The notes beneath the pieces were generated by a model. That model saw only the letters and a list, made by a program, of their open reading frames with translations, made no database searches and had not been told where the DNA came from. A stretch of 64,000 nucleotides of DNA from Echinarachnius parma (Eukaryota > Echinodermata > Echinoidea > Clypeasteroida > Echinarachniidae): the NCBI GenBank assembly GCA_037951105.1, contig JBAMJV010003354.1, positions 21,001 to 85,000 on the forward strand. The letters are read 5' to 3'. This document shows, piece by piece, positions 34,020-45,700 of this stretch. The translations under genes were made by a program, and so were the position numbers. Every line of letters begins with the position of its first letter. Position 1 is the stretch's first letter.

Positions 34020-35650
34020 TTTGACGCCCCCCCCCCCCCCAAAAAAAAAAAAAAACACACACACATTTCAAACACACCCTTTATGTTCACCCCAGCAATA
34101 TATCATTACTTTTGAGTCAATATTTGCATAAATTGATGTCAATTGTCTGAAGATTATAGTTATCATTATTAATAATCGCAAATAGCACATGACACCAATC
34201 AAATCAAATGTTTCGGATGAAGAACTCGATCACTAAAGACAACATAAGATAAGTTTAGTCTTTCACCACTCTTGTGACTTTCATTTTCTGTCTCCAAAAG
34301 TTTGGCATCAATATTGACATAATAAATTAAAATTGTATTATGTTGATGTCGATTTGGCAAAAAACTCCAAGACGTCAATCACATTTCTCGGATGAACAAA
34401 TCAATGACATCAAAATAGCGTAATTAAACGCATTTCCCTTTTATGTCTCTCATAATTGTGTAATTTGTCCTAAAATGTTGATTTCTAGATATCTACGTAG
34501 CTTATAAATGTACTAATTTGATATTGTTCACTCAATTTGTATGGAAAATGGATTTAGCGCCTTTTTAAAACTATATATAAGCTGAGAGTCGATATAGGGC
34601 CTAAATTTTCGATCCTAGCAGAATCTTCTTCAGAGGCTATAAAATGACAATTGTACAAACAAAAACATCATATATACACATAGGGGTACACATGTAAACA
34701 ACTAAGAAAGGGGGCGGAGACATGGAACAATGAAAAGGCTGTGAGTGGCCAATTGGGCTGAGCTGGGATTGGAGGAAATACACACAAAGAGAATGTGTTA
34801 TGTAACAAGGAGCATGATAGGAGGCATGATCAAAGGAGTACCATGAAGGATGGTAATTAGGGACATGAATAGTGAATGGAGGTGAGATGTGAATAGAGGT
34901 AAGATGAAAGGGCTTATAGTAAGGAGGCCAAAGTGGCCACAAAAGATTGAGTATATAAGCTCTAATACAACTCACATGATTGACAGCCGTATAGTGAATC
35001 TGGGAACAAAACGAACAGGTGTCATCCGTCATTTCTCAGGATTCCCCTGCACGTAATCCTTCAAACGTGAGATTATTGATTCAAAATTAATTTGCGCCCC
35101 TTTTTCCGATACGAAATATTGACATTATTGTGTCAATCTGCAGTGGGCGTAGCTGCAGGCTGCTGCGGGGGCGTAGCGCGGTTGGATTAATTGGGGGAGG
35201 GGTAGGCCGGGGGGACTCGAATGAATCGGAGGCACATCTCATGTATGTCCTTATCTTTACACAGATGTTTCTCTTATGGCTGTATTATATTAATTTGTAA
35301 ACGATTCATTTTATTTTTTATTTTTTTCTTTCGATTTTTGTTATTTATTTATTTGTTTGTTTGTTAAATTGTTTACATTTGTTTGTAATTATTTGATTAA
35401 TTAATCTATTATTATTATTTCTATTCTCTTTTGTTTTTGTTGTTTTGTTGTTGTTGTTGTTGTTGTTTTTTTTTTTTGGGGGGGGGGGGGCACGTGCCAA
35501 TTGCGCCCCTCCTTGATCCGTAGCTATGCCACTGTCAATCAATTCAGTATGTAACTGACGAAAATTTAATTCAATCATAATGATATCGATTTTGCATTTC
35601 AACATCTTCAAGCAAAAACAAAACGAAAGTCAATCATAATTTTGTATTAG
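34020..35650. other. Non-coding stretch with homopolymer and TTTG/GTT repeats
   Basis: It holds a C-run then A-run at 34026-34054, a GTT-rich microsatellite at 35360-35475 and a G-run at 35478-35490. The tail CTCCTTGATCCGTAGCTATG is of the kind found at the ends of small elements. The 34637-35032 open frame on the minus strand has no family features. Confidence 0.45.
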
Positions 35651-35656
35651 TTATGT

Positions 35657-36039
35657 GAAGGGATCTAGTATCATTGTCAAAACACTCAAAACTTACTAGA
35701 AACTCTAGCGGTTGTTTCATACCTCTTTGTAATAGTATTACCAGTCAAAACATGAAGCAGGTAGTTTTTTTTCTCCAAATTTCTTTTTCGTTATAAAGAT
35801 ATTCATGATTGAAGGGTTTGGATTTTATATTATCTACAGGATAATTACAACTGTGCACAATGTAAGTGCAGTGAGTTGGGAAATAACACTTTGCATTTTC
35901 AATCATTACTCAGTCACATTGAATTAATTTACCCTGGAATTGCACACATCACTCAGTGGACATATCAGATCAAATAAACACACATTTCATCAAGCATTCG
36001 CCAGCTTCTGCCAATGTCAGCAAAGTTACTATACTTTAA
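35657..36039 (+). mobile_element. AAAGGGAC-type MITE, copy 6
   Basis: It opens GAAGGGATCTAGTATCATTG and closes AGCAAAGTTACTATACTTT. It is diverged but collinear with copy 1, so it is one of the older copies. Confidence 0.65.
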
Positions 36040-36249
36040 ACAGAACAAAAAAACATACACACACATGCACAATTTAACAAATGAAAACAATCATAACAAT
36101 TCCAGTTTATACGACTTTAATTTTGTGTGAAGACATATAATGGTTTGACTAGAAAAAAGCATAATGATATAATTTATGCTACATGTAGTTATAACCAAAG
36201 TGTAGTGTAGAAGAAGATCTATGTGAATTACAGAAACAAAATATATATA

Positions 36250-36514
36250 CACTACTCAAAAAAAGTTAAGGATCACTTTTTATTTTGTGTATAATTTTAA
36301 AATGACATATTTTACTCCTGAATGACCTCAAACACACTGTAATCAATATCACATTTGGTTCAGTTGTTGCATAATGTCTCTTGCATCATTTTGTATTCCA
36401 ATGAGGACACCATCTAGTCAAACAAAAAATGAAAGAACTAGGTAAGACCTCACTCATAGCTTGGAAAAAAATACAAGTTAAGAAAAAAGTGATCCTTAAC
36501 TTTGTTTGAGTAGT
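36250..36514. mobile_element. Tc1/mariner-type MITE
   Basis: The inverted ends ACTACTCAAAAAAAGTTAAG, then GATCACTTTTT, are flanked by TA on both sides. These are Tc1-like ends. At 265 bp it has no transposase. Confidence 0.85.
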
Positions 36515-36529
36515 ATATGATATTCAACA

Positions 36530-39500
36530 GGTTGCTTTGTGAATCGATCAACACAGAGTTTAGCAAATATACGTAATCTTATGACACTTAACGCTCATTT
36601 GTGTTTTTTGGAGACATACATAATAGTAGTAGCATTTGAAAAACAAATTATATGCTAGTTACATTCAAGTGAATAAAGTGAATAATAAATTCATATATAT
36701 GGTGACAATAGTGCTTCTTTTACCTTACATTATAGCCAAATTGTACACCTAATAAGCCCCACGTGCAAATGGTTGCACTGTAGTTATTACCTCGTACAAT
36801 TCAAAATATAACAGATTTTAAAATAATTTGTCAATGTTTATTTGTTTGTTTATTCAAAAGTGGTTATATTATTTCAATGTTTTATGTCCCTATAGTAGGC
36901 ATATTATACCACCAACAACAAAATGATGCGATAACGTTGTTTAAAATACAAAACTACCCACATTCCTTTACATACAAAATTACCCAATTTTGTTGCTTAC
37001 TTTCCCAATTGTACATACACATTACAAATGCATATTTATTCATAAACCATTTGAAATATGTTTGAATCATTAAATTGAAGGAATTACACTTCTTCACTAC
37101 TTTCTTCATATCTTACAACCACTACCTCTTTGTGTTGTCATTAATTATACAAAATATTTTTTCATGATTTTTATCAAATACATGCACTTCCATGATATTT
37201 TTGCTGCACTTAGCATTCATAACATGCACAATACAAATGTGCTAATTGTATTTCAAGTGGAAAAGGACACATACCACACAGAAGTTTTTATAAATACATC
37301 TGTAACTTGTGACAAAAATACATATTACTGTATACATCACTAATGCATTGTTATAGACCATATAATTCCATTCAGAGTAATACAAACAAACATTCAAGAT
37401 ATTGTCATGAAATGATATAATAAACGGCACGGTTATGAAAGTAGTTGGAATCGGACTGGAGATTATTTAGCTAAGGAAAAAAACCTTTCATTGAAAGAAA
37501 TATCGCTGACACTGTTTGGTCATAAAAGCCCCTTCTGAGCATCAACTAACGTATTTGTACAAATGTGAAAGCTCAGTATACCTCATTCTAGGCGGTTTAC
37601 ACGTGGAAAATCACAGCAAGCTTCCATACACACAGTATAACATCATGATTTGATTTTCCAATCTTTTTGGCTGTTGTGGAAGAAATGTAATATTATTACA
37701 TGTACAAACAAAGATACAAGGCTACTGTGATACAAATCAAGTATGAGCACTCATATATTACAACATAGGGAAATGGAACAGTATTTGCTTATTCTATAAA
37801 GGACTATCCTAAACATAACAACATTTTTGACTGGATATAGCAAATCCCTGCACTTGTCTGTAATTCATGTTTTGAAGAAATATACATTATAAGTTCTCAT
37901 AATGTATGTAAGACTTCTGTTAGTAAAAACATTTTTTTGCCAAATACTGTCAAACCTGTGTATAGTGACCACCGAAGGGAAGTAAGAAAAGTGACCTCTA
38001 TAGACAGGTTCATTTCATTGTTTTTCTCTGCAGGGGATCATGTTTAGTGGCCACTATAGGCAGGTTGGCTGCTATAGACAGGTGGCCACTAAGACAGGTT
38101 TGACTGTACTGTCCCTTTTGTAGAACAAGGTGGCAAATGAAACTTGTGCGATAAGGCCTTGCTAACTGCTTGGAAATCAACTTTAGGGTTTTGATTTATC
38201 CAATCACATTGTTTGGAAGGGGTACACATGACACAGTCAGAAAAAACAAACAAACACATATTAAACAAAAAAGGGCATTTCCTTTAGATGTATTAGACCA
38301 ACCACATATGTATATTTGTTCTTACATTTCAAAAGACATGTAAATACAAACTAGGCAATTAATGGGTTTGCTATTGAATCAAATAGATATGTTGTTTATG
38401 TTCAAGGTTTGGTAAATGCATGACGAAAAATGTAATTACTAGTACATTTCTACGGATATAATGAAGTTTCCAAACCAAATCATTATTCATTAAAAGAATC
38501 TACAATTGTTTAATTATGCCAAGCAGATTTGATAAATGTCCTTGTAAACAATATTCAACACAAACTTTATCCTAGTCTAATGACAACACAAAATGCTAAA
38601 CTCTCTAAAGATTTGTAAACAAAACTTCAACCCACGATAACATATTCAACACACAAGTATACACCCTAAAATGCAATTTAACAATCGATATTATGGTCTA
38701 TACTTAAAAGGGTTTTAACATACTTACCTAAACAATGATAACAATCATGTAATACATCAATCACGTGGGTTTATGTACAACACAAAAAAAAACATTAAAT
38801 CATTTCAGAAAACTCAAATTATGTGAAGATGCTTTTGTATTTATTATATCTTAGAGCTGCATGTTACACATTAATCAATAACAAAGAAACATACTTCCAT
38901 TTTTTTTTGTCTTTTAAATATATTATTCAATACATATTCTTTGCTCTGCGTTCTATAAACTACAGCTTACAGTACACATGTACACAGCATATGTAATATA
39001 CCTACGCAAATAAGCACAAATTCTTAAGAAAATACTACGGTACTAAACATTAACAATTAAAGAAGAAAGTATGTTTTGGGGGGACTAAATCATTATACAT
39101 GTAGATAAGTTGCTCATCATTGTATAGATTTCTTCAAAACATATTGGATATACATGGATATATATACACCTGTGTAAGAAACATAATACGGAACATAATC
39201 ATAAACTAAATACACCACAATTCATCATTGCATCTTTATTCTGCTAAGTTATTCTTCTTTTTTGTATTTGTCGATTAATTAATACAAAATAATCTAAGTA
39301 TTTATGGTATATAAACAAATCATATTTGACAGATATTTTGAGCTACAAAATAGGTATTATTATGTCGAACAGAAATTTAACCTGCCACAAGCAGCGTGAA
39401 CATTATTGGTCAAAAATATATTACAAATGTATATGTTTTGTGCATCTGGACAATGACAAAACAAATATTAAAAAAGAAAAGTAAAAATACACATTCTTAA

Positions 39501-42160
39501 GAACCTCTTTGAATTATTTCATGAATTCTTTGTGACAAAGACATATTTTGTAAATGAGACTGAAATTAGTTTCACTATTTTCAGTTTCATTTTTAGTTAA
39601 AAAATAAAAAAAGAAGAGAAACTACCATACAATGATGAGATATTGTTACATAACATTTAGGCCAACATTTTACGGATAAAATCTTTGCTGAGAAAAAAAG
39701 GAAAACAAAAATCATACAATGTTCTTTCAAGAGTATAAATGACAAATTTACATGGAACTAATACATGTATATATATATAGTTCTGACTACAGACAATAAT
39801 GGTTGCAACAAATACAGACGTGCTATAAAAATATATATATTGGCCCAAATTCTCAATAGCGGGATAAATGTAAACCTGAATCAAATAACTCTTAAGTCAT
39901 CCTTTACTCAGTTTGACAATTCAATCGAACCATAATACTTCATTCAGTCAGGATTACCAATATAATGTTTTATATGACACCTTAGAATGTTCTCGCAATG
40001 TGATTGGTTGAATTCAGGTCACATGACATTCGTGGAAATGTACCATTCCACGATTTTGAAGTCATTTTCATTGAATATAACTTTTTTTAGTACCATTCCA
40101 CGATTTCTGACATCATTAAACGTGGAATGGTACTTTTTTATGTTGTTGTTTTGTGCGAGCCAGCGAGAGTTAAAAATAACTGTGCGCATTGCGCAGATTT
40201 TCCATTCATGAACAAGCGCATTAACAAACATTACGCACTCCATGCAAGGCAGCTGTACTTTTTACACAACATGGCTGCAGAACCGGGAATTATTTTGCTG
40301 ACGGATATGATGCCGATTTGGACGATTTAATCGACAGTGCAGATTCTTATAACACGAAGAAGCAAATAAAGTAGGTGTCATATAAAACAACTAATGAATA
40401 TTTTTTCCATTCGTGCAATGGTACAAATATTTTCATTCGGTGAAAGATGGAATGTCGTTGAATGTAACATTCCATCCTTCACCTCATGTAAATGTTCGTA
40501 TCATACCACTCATAAACATTCATTATTTGTATACCATTCAATTATGGTCTAACATAACCTACTCCATACACCATATTCAACCCATTTTATACAACATTTG
40601 AAAATACAAATGCTGCGCTAGGGTTAGTATTTGTGTACATTTGTTTTGTTTATCATCCCGAGTTAGATCCTCAGATTAGAAAGCTCTATATGGTTTGACA
40701 TTCTATTATTATATCAAATTGTATCCATAAACTAAAAACTATTTAAACCAGGTTTAGATTTAACCCCATCTGCTGAGAATTTAAGCCAATCATTTTTTGC
40801 TTGTAATAGTGAAAGCTGATTTTCAACTCCTGTTTGTAGGTGGAATGAGATTGAAAGACGGGAAAAGATGGACATGATTTTATGAATTTACACAGTGAAA
40901 TGTTGCAATGCCGTTGCCATGACAACCTCATGATTTAATAGAAAAGCCACAGATTATTTACAAAACAAAATTTCAATGAAATTTTTTGATTTTCCAACAT
41001 TTGAAATTCATGTTAATTACATGTGGAAACAACTTTTAAAATGAAATATTGCAATTTCGTTAATTATGGAATTATACCGATGGGAAAACAAATCAAATAC
41101 ACATTTGGAAATAATTTTCACAAAATTTTCATTTTCTTTACCGAAAATATGAAAGGAATGATCATAGTTGGAAATGGTCAAAAGTAATTTCTTTGCTTAT
41201 ATAAACATATCTTCATGCATCATATTTGGTATATCAATATGCCCTATTCTGTAAATAATATGATTTCCTTTTATCAAAATGGTAATTATCATATTATGTT
41301 GAATCAAAACTAAATTACCCTTGAGATTCATTGACAAAATGACAATTGTTTTTCTCCATATGAAATGCTTATCAATGAACAAATGTTGCATCAAAATGTG
41401 ACTGTCTTTACACTATACCCTCTTCCTTATATAATCTGTGTCTTTATATATTATCTTTGAATAATGCCTTTAAAAGATAAATGCTTAATAATGCCTCTTA
41501 TGCTATACCACTAGTTGAAATTGATGTTGAAAAGTCACCAGACTTACTCTTTTCATAAAACATTTCAGGTTTTTGTATATTATTACTGCAATTATTCTAA
41601 CTCCGATGGCAACAACTTAAATTGTGCCATGCTCACTGGCTGTTGACATAGTAGGTAACAAAACTTAGCCATTTACAGCAATTTTAACAAGTTTTATGAA
41701 GCGGGAAGGATAAATTACTTATTCAAGATGTCGTCATACATATATACTGGGAAATTTTGTAGTTAATTAATAAAGCACACCAATTTCAAGGACAAAACTA
41801 TCATTTTCCTTCTTTCTAGCAAATCTGTCCATCAGTATGAATTTTAATGACTATTTTCATGATCAAGTTTTTATTTTGCATAAATATATTTTGTTACTTT
41901 GCAAGTAATATACAATATGGTGAATTTATTTATACTGCAGTTACAAACGCAAAGGAACATGTAGCATATTCTATATGACGCTTGTTAGCTGTGAGATATT
42001 TGTTTTGACATATCTGTTTCATATAACTCTTTATCAACCATAATACAATTATAAGAGAAATTAAAAAATACATGAATGAGACTATAATTACAGTCTGGAT
42101 TTCTCTTTCTTCAGTGACCTTCATATGCAAGTGTTACAAAAAAGTGCTAGATAAATCAAA
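36530..42160. other. AT-rich sequence downstream of plastin, no gene seen
   Basis: I find no supported exon. It contains a half GTGACCGGCTATA MITE (37836-37920), a pogo-like MITE (37947-38106) and, at 39975-40600, sequence with inverted GTACCATTCCACG motifs and CpG-richer GCGCA words. The rest is unique AT-rich DNA. Confidence 0.45.
37947..38106. mobile_element. Small pogo-like MITE
   Basis: The ends CTGTCAAACCTGTGTATAGT and the inverse CACTAAGACAGGTTTGACTG are flanked by TA. Repeated internal TATAGACAGGT motifs echo the ends. Confidence 0.7.
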
Positions 42161-42167
42161 CCTTTCA

Positions 42168-42173
42168 TTTATT
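42168..42173 (-). terminator. Candidate plastin polyadenylation signal
   Basis: AATAAA on the minus strand, about 380 bases after the plastin stop codon. It is the first exact signal downstream and lies beyond the 3' UTR repeats. Confidence 0.5.
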
Positions 42174-42199
42174 ATAACTTCTATATGGACCACAGACAA

Positions 42200-42552
42200 A
42201 TAAGCAGTTGGGAACGGCATTTCTTCTTTACGAGCCCAAGAAAAAACATAGTTGGAAAAAGTATATGAATATGTCTTACTTCTACACCCAATGAAGAAAC
42301 AACGTAGTTGAGAACGCCATGTGAATGTGCCTTACTTCTTTACAGACTGTAGTAACTATGTTTGGAACGGTATATAAACAGGCCTTTCTTCTACGCAGAC
42401 TTAAGAAAAAAAACGTTGCTAGGAATGGCATGTGTGTGCCTTACTTCTTTACGGACTGTAGAAAAAATGTGTTTGGGGACGGCATGTGAATGTGCTTTCC
42501 TTTTTTACAGACCCAAGAAACAACATGGTTGAGAACGGCATGTGAACGCGCC
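42200..42552 (-). repeat. Tandem repeats in the plastin 3' UTR
   Basis: Six to seven diverged units of 55-65 bp share, on the plus strand, GAACGGCATGTGAATGTGCC followed by TTACTTCTTTAC. The last unit overlaps the stop codon (TAA of the gene is the complement of the TTA in CCTTACTTCT). Each unit therefore echoes the end of the coding sequence plus UTR. Confidence 0.75.
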
Positions 42553-42717
42553 TTACTTCTGCCTGCTGAGACCGAGACCAAGAGCCATGAGGCAGGCGAA
42601 GATGGTCATCACCATCTTGGGTTTGACCTCGACGATGTCCTCGGGAAGAGCGTAGACCATGGCGCCGTGCTTGCGAGCAATGGAGATGGTGTACTGGGCA
42701 TTACGCAGCTTTTCGTC
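42553..42717 (-). CDS. PLS: Plastin last coding exon (end of CH4)
   Basis: The acceptor ATCAACAG precedes 42717. It codes 54 residues ([20 protein letters not shown]...) and a stop. [20 protein letters not shown] is the hallmark plastin C-terminus. The tail LGLGLSRQK is longer than the vertebrate one by a few residues. Confidence 0.96.
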   Translation of the reverse strand, partial: DEKLRNAQYTISIARKHGAMVYALPEDIVEVKPKMVMTIFACLMALGLGLSRQK

Positions 42718-45700
42718 CTGTTGATGAAACAAGAGGAAAAAACAGGTATTAAAGGGTACTAGTAACACGTTCATGTAATACCTTATTAAATCAATCAACT
42801 TATCAAGCAATAAATGAATCAATCAATCAACCAATGGAGATGGTGTACAGTGCATTAGGCAGATTGTCCTCCTGTACATGGAACGAGAGGGAAAAACAGA
42901 TATCAAAGATTAAAAGGCGAAGATGGTCGTCACCATCTTTTCATCCTGACGATATCCTTGGGAAAAGCACCGTGTTCACGAGCTGCAATGGATATGGTGT
43001 ACTGAGCATTGCGCAGCTTTTCCTTCTGTTAATGAAACAAGAAGAACTAGATGGATCTTCGACTGCGCGCAGTCGAAAATGATGCCTCCGCCATTACGCG
43101 ATTTATATCAAGCCCAAATCAACATGTACACTGAATTAATTCTGTCAACTCAATTTTGATGGTACTCTGTCTTTTAGATCTTGACGTATCACAATTATGA
43201 GCTATAAGTGACCTTGACCTTAGACCTCATGACCCCCAAAATCTAATCAGTTCATTGGCTCTCCAAGGAACATACGGGCAATTCCATAAATTCGGACGTA
43301 CATTTCACACACTTCAATTAGGTACTAAAGGAGAAGTAAATGTAAATCATAAGATTTTATGTGATCAATAGATTGCTAATGATGAGTAGAAAATAATATT
43401 ATAACTTATTCAGATTTTACCACCATAATGACCTTGTACCGATCAAAAAACACTGCATGGTCGGACGTACTCAGAGAAAATGATTTTTCTGACATGAGGA
43501 TTTCAACTGGAAAACTCTGTGAAGTTGATCATTTTTTTGGGCCAAATCATCTATTACCATTTGGATAAGATTAGAAATGATGGGAAATATAAAAAAAAAA
43601 TTGATATTTTCCCTTCGAAGCATGGAATATTTACGTTTTATTTTCGTGTCGGACGTACAATGTCGGACGTACAAGACTGCCGTGTCGGACGTACATGTGT
43701 TATACAAATGCAAGTCTACTTGCTGCTGAAATATTTGCTGTAAATAGACTCTTTAAGTCATAATTAGTCACTAATGTTGTCTTAAATGGTAGATATGAAC
43801 ATGTTTTCACTGTACCATTAAATTATGGCAGTATAATACAAATAAAAACACAATTAATCTCACTAACATGAATATGCACTGTTGGGACTACATGAACTAT
43901 ATGTATAATGTAAATTTGAAGTATAGGGTTGATTTTTTAATCACAAAATGTATGTTTGTTGTTCTTTCCTACTAAGAAAATTATTAAATGGCCTAAGTGA
44001 GTCATAATTAAATAATAATTATACAACATGGTCCATCTGAAGCCCTCTGAAGTATGTTTTTATGATATATTTTTTAATGACAGCATGATAGTGTGTAGTA
44101 TTAGTATGTAAATACCCATACAAAAATGTGACTATGGAATGTCCAGCCATATTATGATGATTTGTTAGAATTAGGAATATGAATCACTAAGTAATTAAGA
44201 GATATTACATTTGAATACACTCTTTAATCATACAGATAGGATACAGTGTGAATTTAAGTGTTTTAGGCTGGCAAAAACCTACTCATTTCAATGCCGTGTC
44301 GGACGTACATGGTCGGACGTACTCAAAAAGTGTACGTCCGACCACCCATTTTTTCCTTAATTAGTGATGATTGGAATTTTTTTTTTTACTCTCTGTGTAG
44401 AGGGGTTAGAACTTGCTTTGCTTTGACATCCTGCCCTTTATTGGGTTCTTTGTCTTTTCGTGAAATTGAAAATAAGTGTTTTTCCGTGTCGGACGTACAT
44501 GACAAAAATAGTCCTGATATTAATTAGCTACAAATCGTAATTAAAAGAGTATTTTTCTAATTTTTTTGTGGTAATGGATTCAAAAAATTATAATGTGTAC
44601 ATCTATCATGGTCAATTAATTATTCAGTCTATTTTAATTGAAATACATACAAATATCAAATGGTATGTTACAACAAAGAAAAATCAGCAACTTCAGAATG
44701 CCTTGATTTGGAAGGGTCTCATGACCTTGACCTTGATCAATTTTTTTTTTAATGAATGGTTTTTGACACTTCACATTATTACCTTCAAATTGATGTATCA
44801 TTTGGACCAATATGATGATTTTGAAATTTTGGCCTACTGATTTCACACACTTCAATTAGGTACTAAAGGAGAAGTAAATGTAAATCATAAGATTTTATGT
44901 GATCAATAGATTGCTAATGATGAGTAGAAAATAATATTATAACTTATTCAGATTTTACCACCATAATGACCTTGTACCGATCAAAAAACACTGCATGGTC
45001 GGACGTACTCAGAGAAAATGATTTTTCTGACATGAGGATTTCAACTGGAAAACTCTGTGAAGTTGATCATTTTTTTGGGCCAAATCATCTATTACCATTT
45101 GGATAAGATTAGAAATGATGGGAAATATAAAAAAAAAATTGATATTTTCCCTTCGAAGCATGGAATATTTACGTTTTATTTTCGTGTCGGACGTACAATG
45201 TCGGACGTACAAGACTGCCGTGTCGGACGTACATGTGTTATACAAATGCAAGTCTACTTGCTGCTGAAATATTTGCTGTAAATAGACTCTTTAAGTCATA
45301 ATTAGTCACTAATGTTGTCTTAAATGGTAGATATGAACATGTTTTCACTGTACCATTAAATTATGGCAGTATAATACAAATAAAAACACAATTAATCTCA
45401 CTAACATGAATATGCACTGTTGGGACTACATGAACTATATGTATAATGTAAATTTGAAGTATAGGGTTGATTTTTTAATCACAAAATGTATGTTTGTTGT
45501 TCTTTCCTACTAAGAAAATTATTAAATGGCCTAAGTGAGTCATAATTAAATAATAATTATACAACATGGTCCATCTGAAGCCCTCTGAAGTATGTTTTTA
45601 TGATATATTTTTTAATGACAGCATGATAGTGTGTAGTATTAGTATGTAAATACCCATACAAAAATGTGACTATGGAATGTCCAGCCATATTATGATGATT

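Noticed and set aside
34637-35032. 131-codon minus-strand frame
   Set aside because: Low-complexity His/Ser/Pro content and no start context, splice partner or family.
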